NCBI RefSeq assembly: GCF_001270745.1
Contig: NZ_KQ434751.1
Span: 319,705-383,704, forward strand
Direction: 5' to 3'
Length of the DNA: 64,000 nucleotides
From: Jiangella muralis
GTDB lineage: Bacteria > Actinomycetota > Actinomycetes > Jiangellales > Jiangellaceae
Below the pieces are notes generated by a model. It had not been told where the DNA came from. It did no database searches and saw only the letters and a program-made list of their open reading frames with translations. Shown here one piece after another: positions 35,563 through 43,047 of the stretch; position 1 is the first letter of the stretch, and every line of letters begins with the position of its first letter. Made by a program: the position numbers and the translations under genes.

Positions 35563-35901
35563 TCAGGGGTGGGTCGCCTCGATGCGGGCCATGTTCTGGT
35601 GCCCCCACTCCCCCAGCGGCCGCAGCGCCAGTTCGAGCGTGCGGCCGTAGTCGGTCAGCGAGTACTCCACCTTCGGCGGCACCTGGTGGTAGGCCTCGCG
35701 GTGCACCAGGCCGTCGGCCTCCAGCTCGCGCAGCTGCTGGATGAGCATCTTCTCCGTGACCGACGGCACGCGCCGGCGCAGTTCGCCGAAGCGCAGCGGC
35801 CCCTGGTCCTCCAGCATCCAGAGCACGGTCGCCTTCCACTTGCCGCCGACGACGTCGATGGCGGCGTCGAGTCCGCAGGTGTAGGGCCGGTTGCGGGCCA
35901 T
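35563..35901 (-). CDS. HxlR-family transcriptional regulator
   Basis: The 112-residue winged-helix protein reads MARNRPYTCGLDAAIDVVGG, KWKATVLWMLEDQGPLRFGE, LRRRVPSVTEKMLIQQLREL and HREAYHQVPPKVEYSLTDYG, a full-length HxlR protein with the conserved N-terminal Cys (residue 9) that can sense electrophiles or oxidants. It diverges from the LLM oxidoreductase gene across clear inverted repeats, so it probably represses both. Confidence 0.92.
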   Translation of the reverse strand: MARNRPYTCGLDAAIDVVGGKWKATVLWMLEDQGPLRFGELRRRVPSVTEKMLIQQLRELEADGLVHREAYHQVPPKVEYSLTDYGRTLELALRPLGEWGHQNMARIEATHP

Positions 35902-35913
35902 GGCGGAACCTCC

Positions 35914-35954
35914 GTACTGACCTTCTGGTGGGTACCTGACATTATAGTCAGTAC
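35914..35954. promoter_or_regulatory. HxlR operator candidates
   Basis: GTACTGAC (35914-35921) and GTCAGTAC (35947-35954) are perfect inverted copies. Inside them, CTGAC-ATTATA-GTCAG (35936-35951) is a second perfect inverted repeat with an AT core. The region lies between the HxlR and LLM oxidoreductase starts and fits HxlR-type operators, which are short inverted repeats containing GTAC or TACT. Confidence 0.6.
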
Positions 35955-35989
35955 TTGATCATCGGTCAGCATGGCTCGACGATCGAGGG

Positions 35990-36868
35990 ATGACGACGCA
36001 CCCTCGCCGCTTCGGCGTCCTGGTCCTCCCCGGCGCCGACGCGCCCACGCTGCTCGACCGGTTCCGCCGGGTCGAGCAACTCGGCTTCGACCAGCTCTTC
36101 CTGCCCGACCACATCGGCAACATCTTCGGCACCGAACCGCCCTGGCTGGACGGCTGGACCATGACCACGGCGGCCGCCCTGACGACGTCCACGGTGCGGG
36201 TCGGCACGCTGGTGAGCAACCCGATCCTGCGGGCGCCCGCGGTCCTGGCGAAGGAATCGCTCACCGTCGACCAGCTCTCCGGCGGGCGGCTGGAGCTGGG
36301 CATCGGCGCCGGCATCATGGACGTCGACCACCACGCCACCGGCACCGCGCCGTGGACGGTCAAGGAGCGGGTGGCGCGCTACCCCGAGTACGTCCGGATC
36401 CTCGACGAGGTGCTGCGCGGCGACGGTGAGCCGTACACGTTCGAGGGCGACTGGTACACCGTCCGCGACCTCCCCACCGGACCGCCCTCGGCGCAGCGGC
36501 CGCGTCCGCCGCTGATCGTCGGCGGGCAGGCGCCGACCGTGCTGCGGGTCGCCGCCGAGCGGGCCGACGTCTGGAACACCAACGGCCGCCCCGACGCGAG
36601 CCTCGACGAGAACGTCGCCCTGGCCGCGCAGTGGAGCCGCCGGGTCGACGAGTTCGCCGCGGCGGCCGGGCGCGACCCGTCCGCCATCCGCCGGTCGGTG
36701 CTGCTCTGGGCCGGCACCGACGCGCTGTCCGGCCCGGCCGAGCTGGAGGAGCTGGTCGACCGGTACGCACCGGCCGGCTTCACCGAGTTCGTCCTCGGCT
36801 GGCCGCGGCCCGCCGATCTGGACCGGTTCGAGCGACTCGCGCTGGACGTGATTCCCAAGCTGCGCTGA
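35990..36868 (+). CDS. LLM-class flavin/F420-dependent oxidoreductase
   Basis: The 292-residue luciferase-like TIM-barrel protein reads RFGVLVLPGADAPTLLDRFR, QLGFDQLFLPDHIGN, TSTVRVGTLVSNPILRAPAV and LSGGRLELGIGAGIMDVDHH, typical of F420/FMN-dependent LLM enzymes. The substrate cannot be read off. It is divergent from and probably regulated by the HxlR gene, a common pairing for detoxifying oxidoreductases. Confidence 0.88.
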   Translation: MTTHPRRFGVLVLPGADAPTLLDRFRRVEQLGFDQLFLPDHIGNIFGTEPPWLDGWTMTTAAALTTSTVRVGTLVSNPILRAPAVLAKESLTVDQLSGGRLELGIGAGIMDVDHHATGTAPWTVKERVARYPEYVRILDEVLRGDGEPYTFEGDWYTVRDLPTGPPSAQRPRPPLIVGGQAPTVLRVAAERADVWNTNGRPDASLDENVALAAQWSRRVDEFAAAAGRDPSAIRRSVLLWAGTDALSGPAELEELVDRYAPAGFTEFVLGWPRPADLDRFERLALDVIPKLR

Positions 36869-36873
36869 GGTGC

Positions 36874-36904
36874 TTGACTCGTCCCCAGGGGAAGACTCCA
36901 GGCT
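36874..36904 (+). promoter_or_regulatory. MerR-type promoter with 19-base spacer
   Basis: TTGACT (36874-36879) and CAGGCT (36899-36904) are separated by 19 bases, the long spacer typical of MerR-activated promoters. The perfect dyad TCCCC-A-GGGGA (36882-36892) lies in the spacer. It precedes the MerR gene itself, so autoregulation is likely. Confidence 0.65.
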
Positions 36905-36927
36905 CCGTGACGTGAGAGGAGGTGGCG

Positions 36928-37737
36928 ATGGACGAGCTGCTGCCGATCGGCCGGTTCTCCCGGCTGACGTGGCTGAGCATCAAGGCGCTGCGGGTGTACG
37001 ACGACACCGGCCTGCTGCGCCCCGCATACGTCGACGCCGACACCGGCTACCGGTACTACGCGCCGGAACAGGCGGCGACGGCTCGGGTCATCGGCACCCT
37101 GCGCTCGCTCGACATGCCGCTGTCGTCGATCCGGGAGGTGCTGGCCGAGTCCGACCCGGACCGCGTCCGCGACCTCCTCGACGACTACCGGCAGGTGCTC
37201 GAGCGGCGCATCGACCGTCATCGGCACATGCTCGACCGTGTCGAGACCTTCATCCGGAAGGGAGCCGTCATGGCCTACCAGATCAGCACCCGCGACACCG
37301 CACCCGCCGACGTCCTCGGCACCACGTACCCAGCGACGATCGACTCGCTGGCCGAGACCACCACCGTCGCCTACCACCGGCTGTACGCCGCCATCCAGGA
37401 GGCGGGCGGGCGGCCCGACGGACCGCCGCGCCTGGTCTACCTCGAGCTGGCGGACGACACCTGGACGATCGAGGCGTGCGTGCCGGTGGCCGGACTGGCC
37501 GCGGCGCCCGACGGGTTCAGCCTGCACCGCGCGCCCGGCGGCCTCGCCGCCGTCACCCGGCACACCGGCCCGTACGAGGAGCTGGGCCTGGCCTACCGCG
37601 AGGTCGAGGCGTGGATCGGGGCGCAGGGCCTGTCCTTCGGCGGCGCCCCTTACGACGTCTACCTCAACGACCCGACGCAGGTCAGCGACCCGGCGAAGCT
37701 GGAGACGGAGATCGTCTGGCCGGTCAAGCACGCCTGA
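36928..37737 (+). CDS. MerR-family regulator with GyrI-like effector-binding domain
   Basis: An N-terminal MerR helix-turn-helix (LLPIGRFSRLTWLSIKALRV, YDDTGLLRPAYVDADTGYRY) is followed by a coiled-coil dimer helix (about 85-115) and a GyrI/SOUL-like effector domain (about 120-269, ending TQVSDPAKLETEIVWPVKHA), like BltR/BmrR/multidrug-sensing MerR proteins. ATG 36928 has GAGGAGG five bases before it; GTG 36922 is an alternative. It is expressed from a MerR-type promoter. The last 14 bases overlap the convergent nitrilase-family gene. No efflux gene is adjacent. Confidence 0.88.
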   Translation: MDELLPIGRFSRLTWLSIKALRVYDDTGLLRPAYVDADTGYRYYAPEQAATARVIGTLRSLDMPLSSIREVLAESDPDRVRDLLDDYRQVLERRIDRHRHMLDRVETFIRKGAVMAYQISTRDTAPADVLGTTYPATIDSLAETTTVAYHRLYAAIQEAGGRPDGPPRLVYLELADDTWTIEACVPVAGLAAAPDGFSLHRAPGGLAAVTRHTGPYEELGLAYREVEAWIGAQGLSFGGAPYDVYLNDPTQVSDPAKLETEIVWPVKHA

Positions 37738-38623
37738 ACGAGCTGGCGGCCGGGCGGGTCAGCTCGTCGGTGTGCCGCCTGATCAGCTCGAGGTTGCGGT
37801 CGGCCAGATGGTCGAAGCCCTGCCCGACGCTGGAGCCCGGCGTGAGCGAGCGCAACGCCGCGTCGGGGTCGAGCCGGGCCGACACCCAGCACTCGTGGCT
37901 GGCGGCCCGGGCGACCACCTCGGCGATCGGGGTGACGATCATCGAGTTGCCGAAGTAGAGCACGCCGGCCGGGTCGACGCCCGTCGCGTTGGCGCCGACC
38001 ACGTACACGTGGTTGTCGTAGGCGCGGGCCCGGTTGGTCAGCTCCCACAGGTCGGCCGAGCGCAGCAGCGCCGACGGCCGCAGGATCACCTCGGCGCCCC
38101 GGACGGCGGTGATGCGCGACAGCTCCGGATAGTCGCCGTCGAAGCAGATGATCATGCCGATCTTCCCCAACGCCGTGTCGGCCACGCACACGTCGTCGCC
38201 CGGCGTCACCCAGCCGCCGCGCGACGCCAGCTCCGTGCAGAACGGGTGCGTCTTGCGGTACACCCCGGCGATCTCGCCGTCCGGGCCGGCCAGCACCGCC
38301 GAGTTGTGGACGACGCCGCGCTCGGCGCCGCGCTCGTACGTCCCCCACGCCAGGTGGACGCCGAGCCGCCGGGCCGCCTCCTGGAACGGCTCGGCCAACG
38401 CGCCCGGCACATCGGTGACCAGGTCCCACAGCTCCTCGGCCGGCATCGCCGGGGTGAACCCGGTGGTCACCGACTCGGGCAGCACGATCAGCTCCGCGCC
38501 TGTGTCCTGGGCGCAGCGCTCCACGTAGTCGAGCGCGTGCTCGATGTTCGCCTTGACACTCTGCGCGGTCAGCGGCTCGGCCAGCGGCCGCACCTGGACC
38601 GCGGCCGCGGTGAACGCCCGCAT
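37724..38623 (-). CDS. Carbon-nitrogen hydrolase (nitrilase superfamily)
   Basis: The 299-residue enzyme has the Glu-Lys-Cys triad of the family: AELIVLPESVTTG (Glu), GVYRKTHPFC (Lys) and GMIICFDGDYPELSRI (Cys). The family hydrolyses nitriles, amides or N-carbamoyl compounds, for example beta-ureidopropionase and N-carbamoyl-amino-acid amidohydrolase. It is the last gene of a same-strand run with a CoxG, a molybdenum hydroxylase and a UraA-type permease (31-base gap to coxG), so a role on ureido or amide products of an N-heterocycle is plausible. ATG 38623 has GGGAGG upstream; an in-frame start at 38719 lies inside coxG and is not preferred. Confidence 0.85.
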   Translation of the reverse strand: MRAFTAAAVQVRPLAEPLTAQSVKANIEHALDYVERCAQDTGAELIVLPESVTTGFTPAMPAEELWDLVTDVPGALAEPFQEAARRLGVHLAWGTYERGAERGVVHNSAVLAGPDGEIAGVYRKTHPFCTELASRGGWVTPGDDVCVADTALGKIGMIICFDGDYPELSRITAVRGAEVILRPSALLRSADLWELTNRARAYDNHVYVVGANATGVDPAGVLYFGNSMIVTPIAEVVARAASHECWVSARLDPDAALRSLTPGSSVGQGFDHLADRNLELIRRHTDELTRPAASSFRRA

Positions 38624-38654
38624 ACTCCTCGCCTCCCTCGTTCCGGTCCCTCCA

Positions 38655-39296
38655 TCATGCGCCAGACGGGCCGGGGCGCGACCGGCCGGACAGCCAGCCG
38701 CCGAGGGCGACGCCGGCAAGGGCGACGGCGGCGCCGACCAGGATGCCGCGGGTGAAGTCGGCCGAGGCGGCGACGGCGACGCGGGGCGGGGCCTCGTACA
38801 CGCCCGGAGCCCCCGCGGCCGGCGAGATCGGCGCCCCCGCGGCCACCTCCGGCGCGGCCCCGGTGAGCACGTCGTCGACGGCGGCGAAGAACTCGCCGGC
38901 CGTCTTCTTCGCGACCCCGGCCAGCATCCGCTGCCCGACGCCGCCGATCATGCCGCCGACGATGGCGTCGGCGTCGTAGTCCAGCCGGGTCGTGCCGTCG
39001 CCGGACTCGGCCAGTGTGACCTGGACGTCCGCGCTCACCGTCCCCGGCGCGCCCGCACCGGACGCCGTCATGACGAACGAGGCCGGCTCCTGCTGCGAGT
39101 GCAGCCGCACGTCACCGGCGTAGCTGCCCTTGATCGTCCCGACGCCGGCCGAGACCGTCATGCGGTACTGGTCCGGCCCGGCCGGCTCCAGCCGCTGGCA
39201 GCCGGGGATGGTCCGCACCAGGACGGCCGGATCGTTGAGCGCCTTCCACACGTCGGCCCGCGGGGCGTGCAGGACGGCGGTTCCGGTCACCTTCAT
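38655..39296 (-). CDS. CoxG-type SRPBCC protein
   Basis: The 213-residue product is a CoxG family protein: MKVTGTAVLHAPRADVWKAL, NDPAVLVRTIPGCQRLEPAG, GVGTIKGSYAGDVRLHSQQE. Near the C-terminus is a hydrophobic segment (GILVGAAVALAGVALGGWLS) that anchors many CoxG homologues to the membrane. CoxG tethers molybdenum hydroxylases to the membrane, or carries quinones. ATG 39296 overlaps the large-subunit stop (ATGA). Despite its name it does not imply CO oxidation. Confidence 0.9.
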   Translation of the reverse strand: MKVTGTAVLHAPRADVWKALNDPAVLVRTIPGCQRLEPAGPDQYRMTVSAGVGTIKGSYAGDVRLHSQQEPASFVMTASGAGAPGTVSADVQVTLAESGDGTTRLDYDADAIVGGMIGGVGQRMLAGVAKKTAGEFFAAVDDVLTGAAPEVAAGAPISPAAGAPGVYEAPPRVAVAASADFTRGILVGAAVALAGVALGGWLSGRSRPGPSGA

Positions 39297-41683
39297 CGCG
39301 ACTCCCGAGCCAGACGGAGTGAGAACAGGTCCGACGGCGAGATCGGCATCCGCGTGATCGCGAACCCCTCCGCGTCGGAGATCGCCGACGCGAGGACGGC
39401 GGAGCCGGGGATCACGCCGGCCTCGCCCGCGCCCTTGATGCCGAGCGGGTTCAGCGGCGACGGCGTCTCCAGGTGGTCGGTCTCGATGACCGGCACCTCG
39501 GTGGAGTACGGCATCAGGAAGTCCATGAACGACGCGTTCAGCAGCTGGCCGGCGCCGTCGTAGACCATCCGCTCGTACAGCGCTCCCCCGACGCCCTGGG
39601 CGACGCCGCCGTGGATCTGGCCCTCGACGATGCGCGGGTTGATCAGCGTGCCGCAGTCGTGTACGACGCAGTAGCGCAGGATGGTGATCTCGGCGGTCTC
39701 CGGGTCGGTCTCGACGATCGCCGCGTGCATGCCGTTGGCGAAGGTCGAGCGCGGCGGCGAGTAGAACCCGGTGTCCTCCAGGCCGGGCGATTCGCCCTCG
39801 GCGACCGGCGGCTTGGAGAAGTCGACGGGTCCGCCGAACTGGGTGGCCCGCTCGGCCTCGCGGTCGAACGCGTAGCGCAGCGGGTTGGCCAGGACGGCGA
39901 CGGTCGCGAGCGGGATCGACGCGCCCGGAGCGCCGCCGGGCGAGCCGATGACGCGGACGACGCCGTCGACGATCTCGAGGTCGCGCGGGTCGGCCTCCAG
40001 CGCCTCGCCGGCGATGCGCAGCGCCTTGTCACGCACCTTCCGCGCGGCCGCGGCCAGCGCGTTGCCGCTCATGACGGCGGCCCGCGAGGCGAACGTCCCG
40101 ACGGCGTACCCGAACCGCCGGGTGTCGCCGGTCGTGACGGCGACGCGGTCGACGGGGACACCCAGCTCCGACGCCACGACCTGCGCGAACGCCGTCTTGT
40201 GGCCCTGGCCCTGGGTGGTCAGCCCGGTCGCCGCGACCACCGAGCCGTCGGTCTCGACCTTCACCCAGCCGCCCTCGTACGGGCCGACGCCGGTGCCCTC
40301 GACGTAGCAGGCGATGCCGATGCCGACCCGCCGCCCGGCCGCCCGCGCCTCGTCCCGGAACGCCGCGAACTCCTCCCAGCCGACCAGCTTCTTCAGCTTC
40401 TCCAGCGTCGCCGGGTAGTCGCCGGAGTCGTACACCAGCGGCCGGCCGTCCTGGAAGATCAGGCCTTGGTCGTAGGGCATCTCGTCGGGCCGGATGAAGT
40501 TGCGCTCGCGCACCACCGTGCGGTCCAGCCCGAGGTGGGCAGCGATGGCGTCCATCGTGCGCTCCATCGCGAAGCAGCCCTGGGGACGCCCGGCGCCGCG
40601 ATACGGCGTCACCGGCACGGTGTTGGTGTAGAGGCTGAAGAACTCCGCCCGATAGGCGTCCGGCTTGTACGGCCCGAGCAGCTGCGTCGTCGTGATGATC
40701 GGGACGATGATGCCGTACGGCGTGTAGGCGCCGTTGTCGTGCCAGACGGTGACGTCGAGGCCGAGCAGCCGTCCCTCGTCGTCGAAGCCCACGCGGACGT
40801 GCTGCAGCTGGCCGCGCTCGTGGGCGGCGCCGACGAAGTGCTCGCGGCGGTCCTCGGTCCACTTGACCTCGCGGCCGAGCCGGATCGCCGCCCACGGCAC
40901 CAGCACCTCCTCCGGCCACGGGTGCACGATCTTCACGCCGAACCCGCCGCCGACGTCGGGCGCGATGACCTCGACGCGGTCCAGCGGCAGCTCCAGCCGC
41001 GCGGCCAGCGCCGCCCGCACCGACGTCGACGCCTGGGTCGACGTGTAGACGCGCAGGCTGGCGTCGTCGGCGTCCCAGCGCGCGTGCACGCCCTTGCCCT
41101 CCAGCGGGGTGGACGCGCTGCGCTCGATGTCGAGGTCCAGGTCGAGGACGTTCGGGGCGGCAGCCAGCGCGGCCTCGACGTCGCCGCGGGACTGCACCAT
41201 GTGCGCCGAGACGTTGCCGGGGACGTCGTCGTGGACGAGCAGGCCGGCGTCGCGGGCCGCCTCGATGCCCACCACCGGCGGCAGGAAGTCGTACTCGACC
41301 CGGATGCGGGCGCAGGCGTCCTCGGCGAGGTACCGGTCGGTGGCGACGACCATGACGATCGGCTCGCCGACGTGGTTGACCTCGTCCTTCGCCAGCGCGA
41401 AGCCGGTGCGGCCGTGCGTCAGCGTCTCGTGCGGGATCAGCACCGGCAGCGCCTCGCCGGCCCGGCCGTCGAGGTCGTCGTGCGTGTAGACGGCGACCAG
41501 GCCGTCGACGCCGACCGCATCGGTGACGTCGATGTCGACGATGCGAGCGTGCGCGTGCGGGCTGCGGACGAACGCCGCGGCCAGCGCGCGGTGCCCGATG
41601 TCGTCGAGGAACCGGCCCTCCCCCTTCAGCAGCCGCGGGTCCTCGAGCCGGGCGATCGGCTCGCCGAACGACCTCGTCGTCAT
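39293..41683 (-). CDS. Molybdopterin-binding large subunit of a molybdenum hydroxylase (form II-like)
   Basis: The 796-residue subunit begins MTTRSFGEPIARLEDPRLLK and contains VVATGLTTQGQGHKTAFAQV (molybdenum-cofactor contact), VTPYRGAGRPQGCFAMERTM and IKGAGEAGVIPGSAVLASAI with the catalytic Glu. The active-site loop is PYRGAGR, not the AYXCSFR loop of true aerobic CO dehydrogenase, so this is a form II or related hydroxylase that adds a hydroxyl to an N-heterocycle or aldehyde. It is coupled to the FeS and FAD subunits (ATGA overlaps), with a UraA-type permease first in the run. Confidence 0.9.
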   Translation of the reverse strand: MTTRSFGEPIARLEDPRLLKGEGRFLDDIGHRALAAAFVRSPHAHARIVDIDVTDAVGVDGLVAVYTHDDLDGRAGEALPVLIPHETLTHGRTGFALAKDEVNHVGEPIVMVVATDRYLAEDACARIRVEYDFLPPVVGIEAARDAGLLVHDDVPGNVSAHMVQSRGDVEAALAAAPNVLDLDLDIERSASTPLEGKGVHARWDADDASLRVYTSTQASTSVRAALAARLELPLDRVEVIAPDVGGGFGVKIVHPWPEEVLVPWAAIRLGREVKWTEDRREHFVGAAHERGQLQHVRVGFDDEGRLLGLDVTVWHDNGAYTPYGIIVPIITTTQLLGPYKPDAYRAEFFSLYTNTVPVTPYRGAGRPQGCFAMERTMDAIAAHLGLDRTVVRERNFIRPDEMPYDQGLIFQDGRPLVYDSGDYPATLEKLKKLVGWEEFAAFRDEARAAGRRVGIGIACYVEGTGVGPYEGGWVKVETDGSVVAATGLTTQGQGHKTAFAQVVASELGVPVDRVAVTTGDTRRFGYAVGTFASRAAVMSGNALAAAARKVRDKALRIAGEALEADPRDLEIVDGVVRVIGSPGGAPGASIPLATVAVLANPLRYAFDREAERATQFGGPVDFSKPPVAEGESPGLEDTGFYSPPRSTFANGMHAAIVETDPETAEITILRYCVVHDCGTLINPRIVEGQIHGGVAQGVGGALYERMVYDGAGQLLNASFMDFLMPYSTEVPVIETDHLETPSPLNPLGIKGAGEAGVIPGSAVLASAISDAEGFAITRMPISPSDLFSLRLARESR

Positions 41684-42174
41684 CGGTTCACCTCCTCCGC
41701 CCGCAGCTCGGCGGCGCGCAGGACCGACGCGACGATGTTCTGGTAGCCGGTGCAGCGGCACAGGTTGCCGACGATCGCCTCGCGCGCCTCGTCCTCCGTC
41801 GGCGCCGGGTTCTCCTCCAGGTAGGCGGTGATCGTCGTGACGAAGCCGGGTGTGCAGAAGCCGCACTGCAGGCCGTGGCAGTCGCGGAACGCCTGCTGGA
41901 CGTGGCCCAGCTCGCCGTCGGCGCGCGTGCAGCCCTCGACCGTGGTGACCTCGGCGCCGTCGACGGTGACGGCGAACTGCAGGCACGACCGGATCGGCCG
42001 GCCGTCGACCAGCACCGTGCAGGCGCCGCAGACGCCGTGCTCGCAGCCGACGTGGGTGCCGGTCAGCTCGAGATCGTGGCGCAGGAAGTCCGACAGCAGC
42101 CGCCGGGCCGGCACCGTCGCCGACCGCGGCACGCCGTTGACCACGAGGCTGACCTCGTACATCGCTTCGCTCAT
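41680..42174 (-). CDS. [2Fe-2S] small subunit of the molybdenum hydroxylase
   Basis: The 164-residue subunit has the plant-type ferredoxin motif CEHGVCGACTVLVDGRPIRS plus Cys and the alpha-helical cluster motif CGFCTPGFVTT with LCRCTGYQNIVASVL. These are the two 2Fe-2S clusters that pass electrons from the molybdenum centre to FAD. ATG 42174 overlaps the FAD-subunit stop (ATGA). Confidence 0.94.
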   Translation of the reverse strand: MSEAMYEVSLVVNGVPRSATVPARRLLSDFLRHDLELTGTHVGCEHGVCGACTVLVDGRPIRSCLQFAVTVDGAEVTTVEGCTRADGELGHVQQAFRDCHGLQCGFCTPGFVTTITAYLEENPAPTEDEAREAIVGNLCRCTGYQNIVASVLRAAELRAEEVNR

Positions 42175-43043
42175 GCGACCACGCTCGGCCGGCCGGCCGC
42201 CGCCCGCAGCGCCCGCGCCGTCAGCACCTCGGCCAGCCGGGTCCGGTAGGCGGCGGTCGCGTGGATGTCGTCGTCCGGCTCCAGCCGGCCGGCGGCCAGG
42301 CGTCCGGCCGCCGGCCAGTCGGCGTCGTCGAACGGGGCGCCCGCGACGGCGTCGGTGAGGTCGAGCAGCACCGGCTCGGGGCCCATCGAGACGTAGGCCG
42401 CTCTGGCACCGGCGACCCGCAGGTCGTCGTCAAGTGTCACCACCACTCCGGTCCCGCAGACGGCGTAGTCGCCGTGCCGCCGGGCCACCTCCGTCCAGAC
42501 GGCCCCGGTGCGGCCCTCCGGCACCGGGAACGTCGCGGAGGTGACCAGTTCGCCGGCGTCGGCGCAGGTCGACATCGGTCCGGTGAAGAAGTCGGCGGCC
42601 GCGACCGTGCGCTCCCCGCCCGCCCGCCGCAGCGTCACCGTCCCGCCGAGCAGCGCCAGCACCGCCGTCAGCTCGCCGGCCGGGTCGGCGTGCGCGATGC
42701 TGCCCACCGTCGTGCCGCGGTTGCGGATGGTCGGGTGCGCGACGTACCCCAGCGTCTCGCGCAGCAGCGGCAGGACGGCGTACGCGGCGGCGTCGCGCTC
42801 GACGTCGGCGTGCCGGGCCAGCGCGCCGACCCGGACGGCGTCGCCGTCGGCCCGCACGTACGCCAGCTCGGACAGCCGGTTGATGTCGACGACGTGTTCG
42901 GGCTCGGCCAGCCGCATGTTCAGCAGCGGGACCAGGCTCTGGCCGCCGGCCAGCACCTTGCCGGCAGGGCTCACCTCGGCCAGCACCGCGACGGCGTCGT
43001 CGACGGTGGCCGGTCGGTGGTAGGTGAACCCCGCTGGCTTCAC
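42171..43043 (-). CDS. FAD-binding subunit of the molybdenum hydroxylase (CoxM-like)
   Basis: The 290-residue protein begins VKPAGFTYHRPATVDDAVAV, with KVLAGGQSLVPLLNMRLAEP and TIRNRGTTVGSIAHADPAGE, both FAD-binding motifs of the CoxM/XdhB family, and ends in a CO_deh_flav_C domain. GTG 43043 is four bases past the permease stop and has GAGAGG upstream. It receives electrons from the FeS clusters and passes them to a quinone or other acceptor. Confidence 0.92.
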   Translation of the reverse strand: MKPAGFTYHRPATVDDAVAVLAEVSPAGKVLAGGQSLVPLLNMRLAEPEHVVDINRLSELAYVRADGDAVRVGALARHADVERDAAAYAVLPLLRETLGYVAHPTIRNRGTTVGSIAHADPAGELTAVLALLGGTVTLRRAGGERTVAAADFFTGPMSTCADAGELVTSATFPVPEGRTGAVWTEVARRHGDYAVCGTGVVVTLDDDLRVAGARAAYVSMGPEPVLLDLTDAVAGAPFDDADWPAAGRLAAGRLEPDDDIHATAAYRTRLAEVLTARALRAAAGRPSVVA

Positions 43044-43047
43044 AGCA

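Noticed and set aside
38655-43043. Aerobic carbon monoxide dehydrogenase operon
   Set aside because: The large subunit lacks the AYXCSFR loop with the copper-binding Cys; PYRGAGR marks a form II-like hydroxylase.
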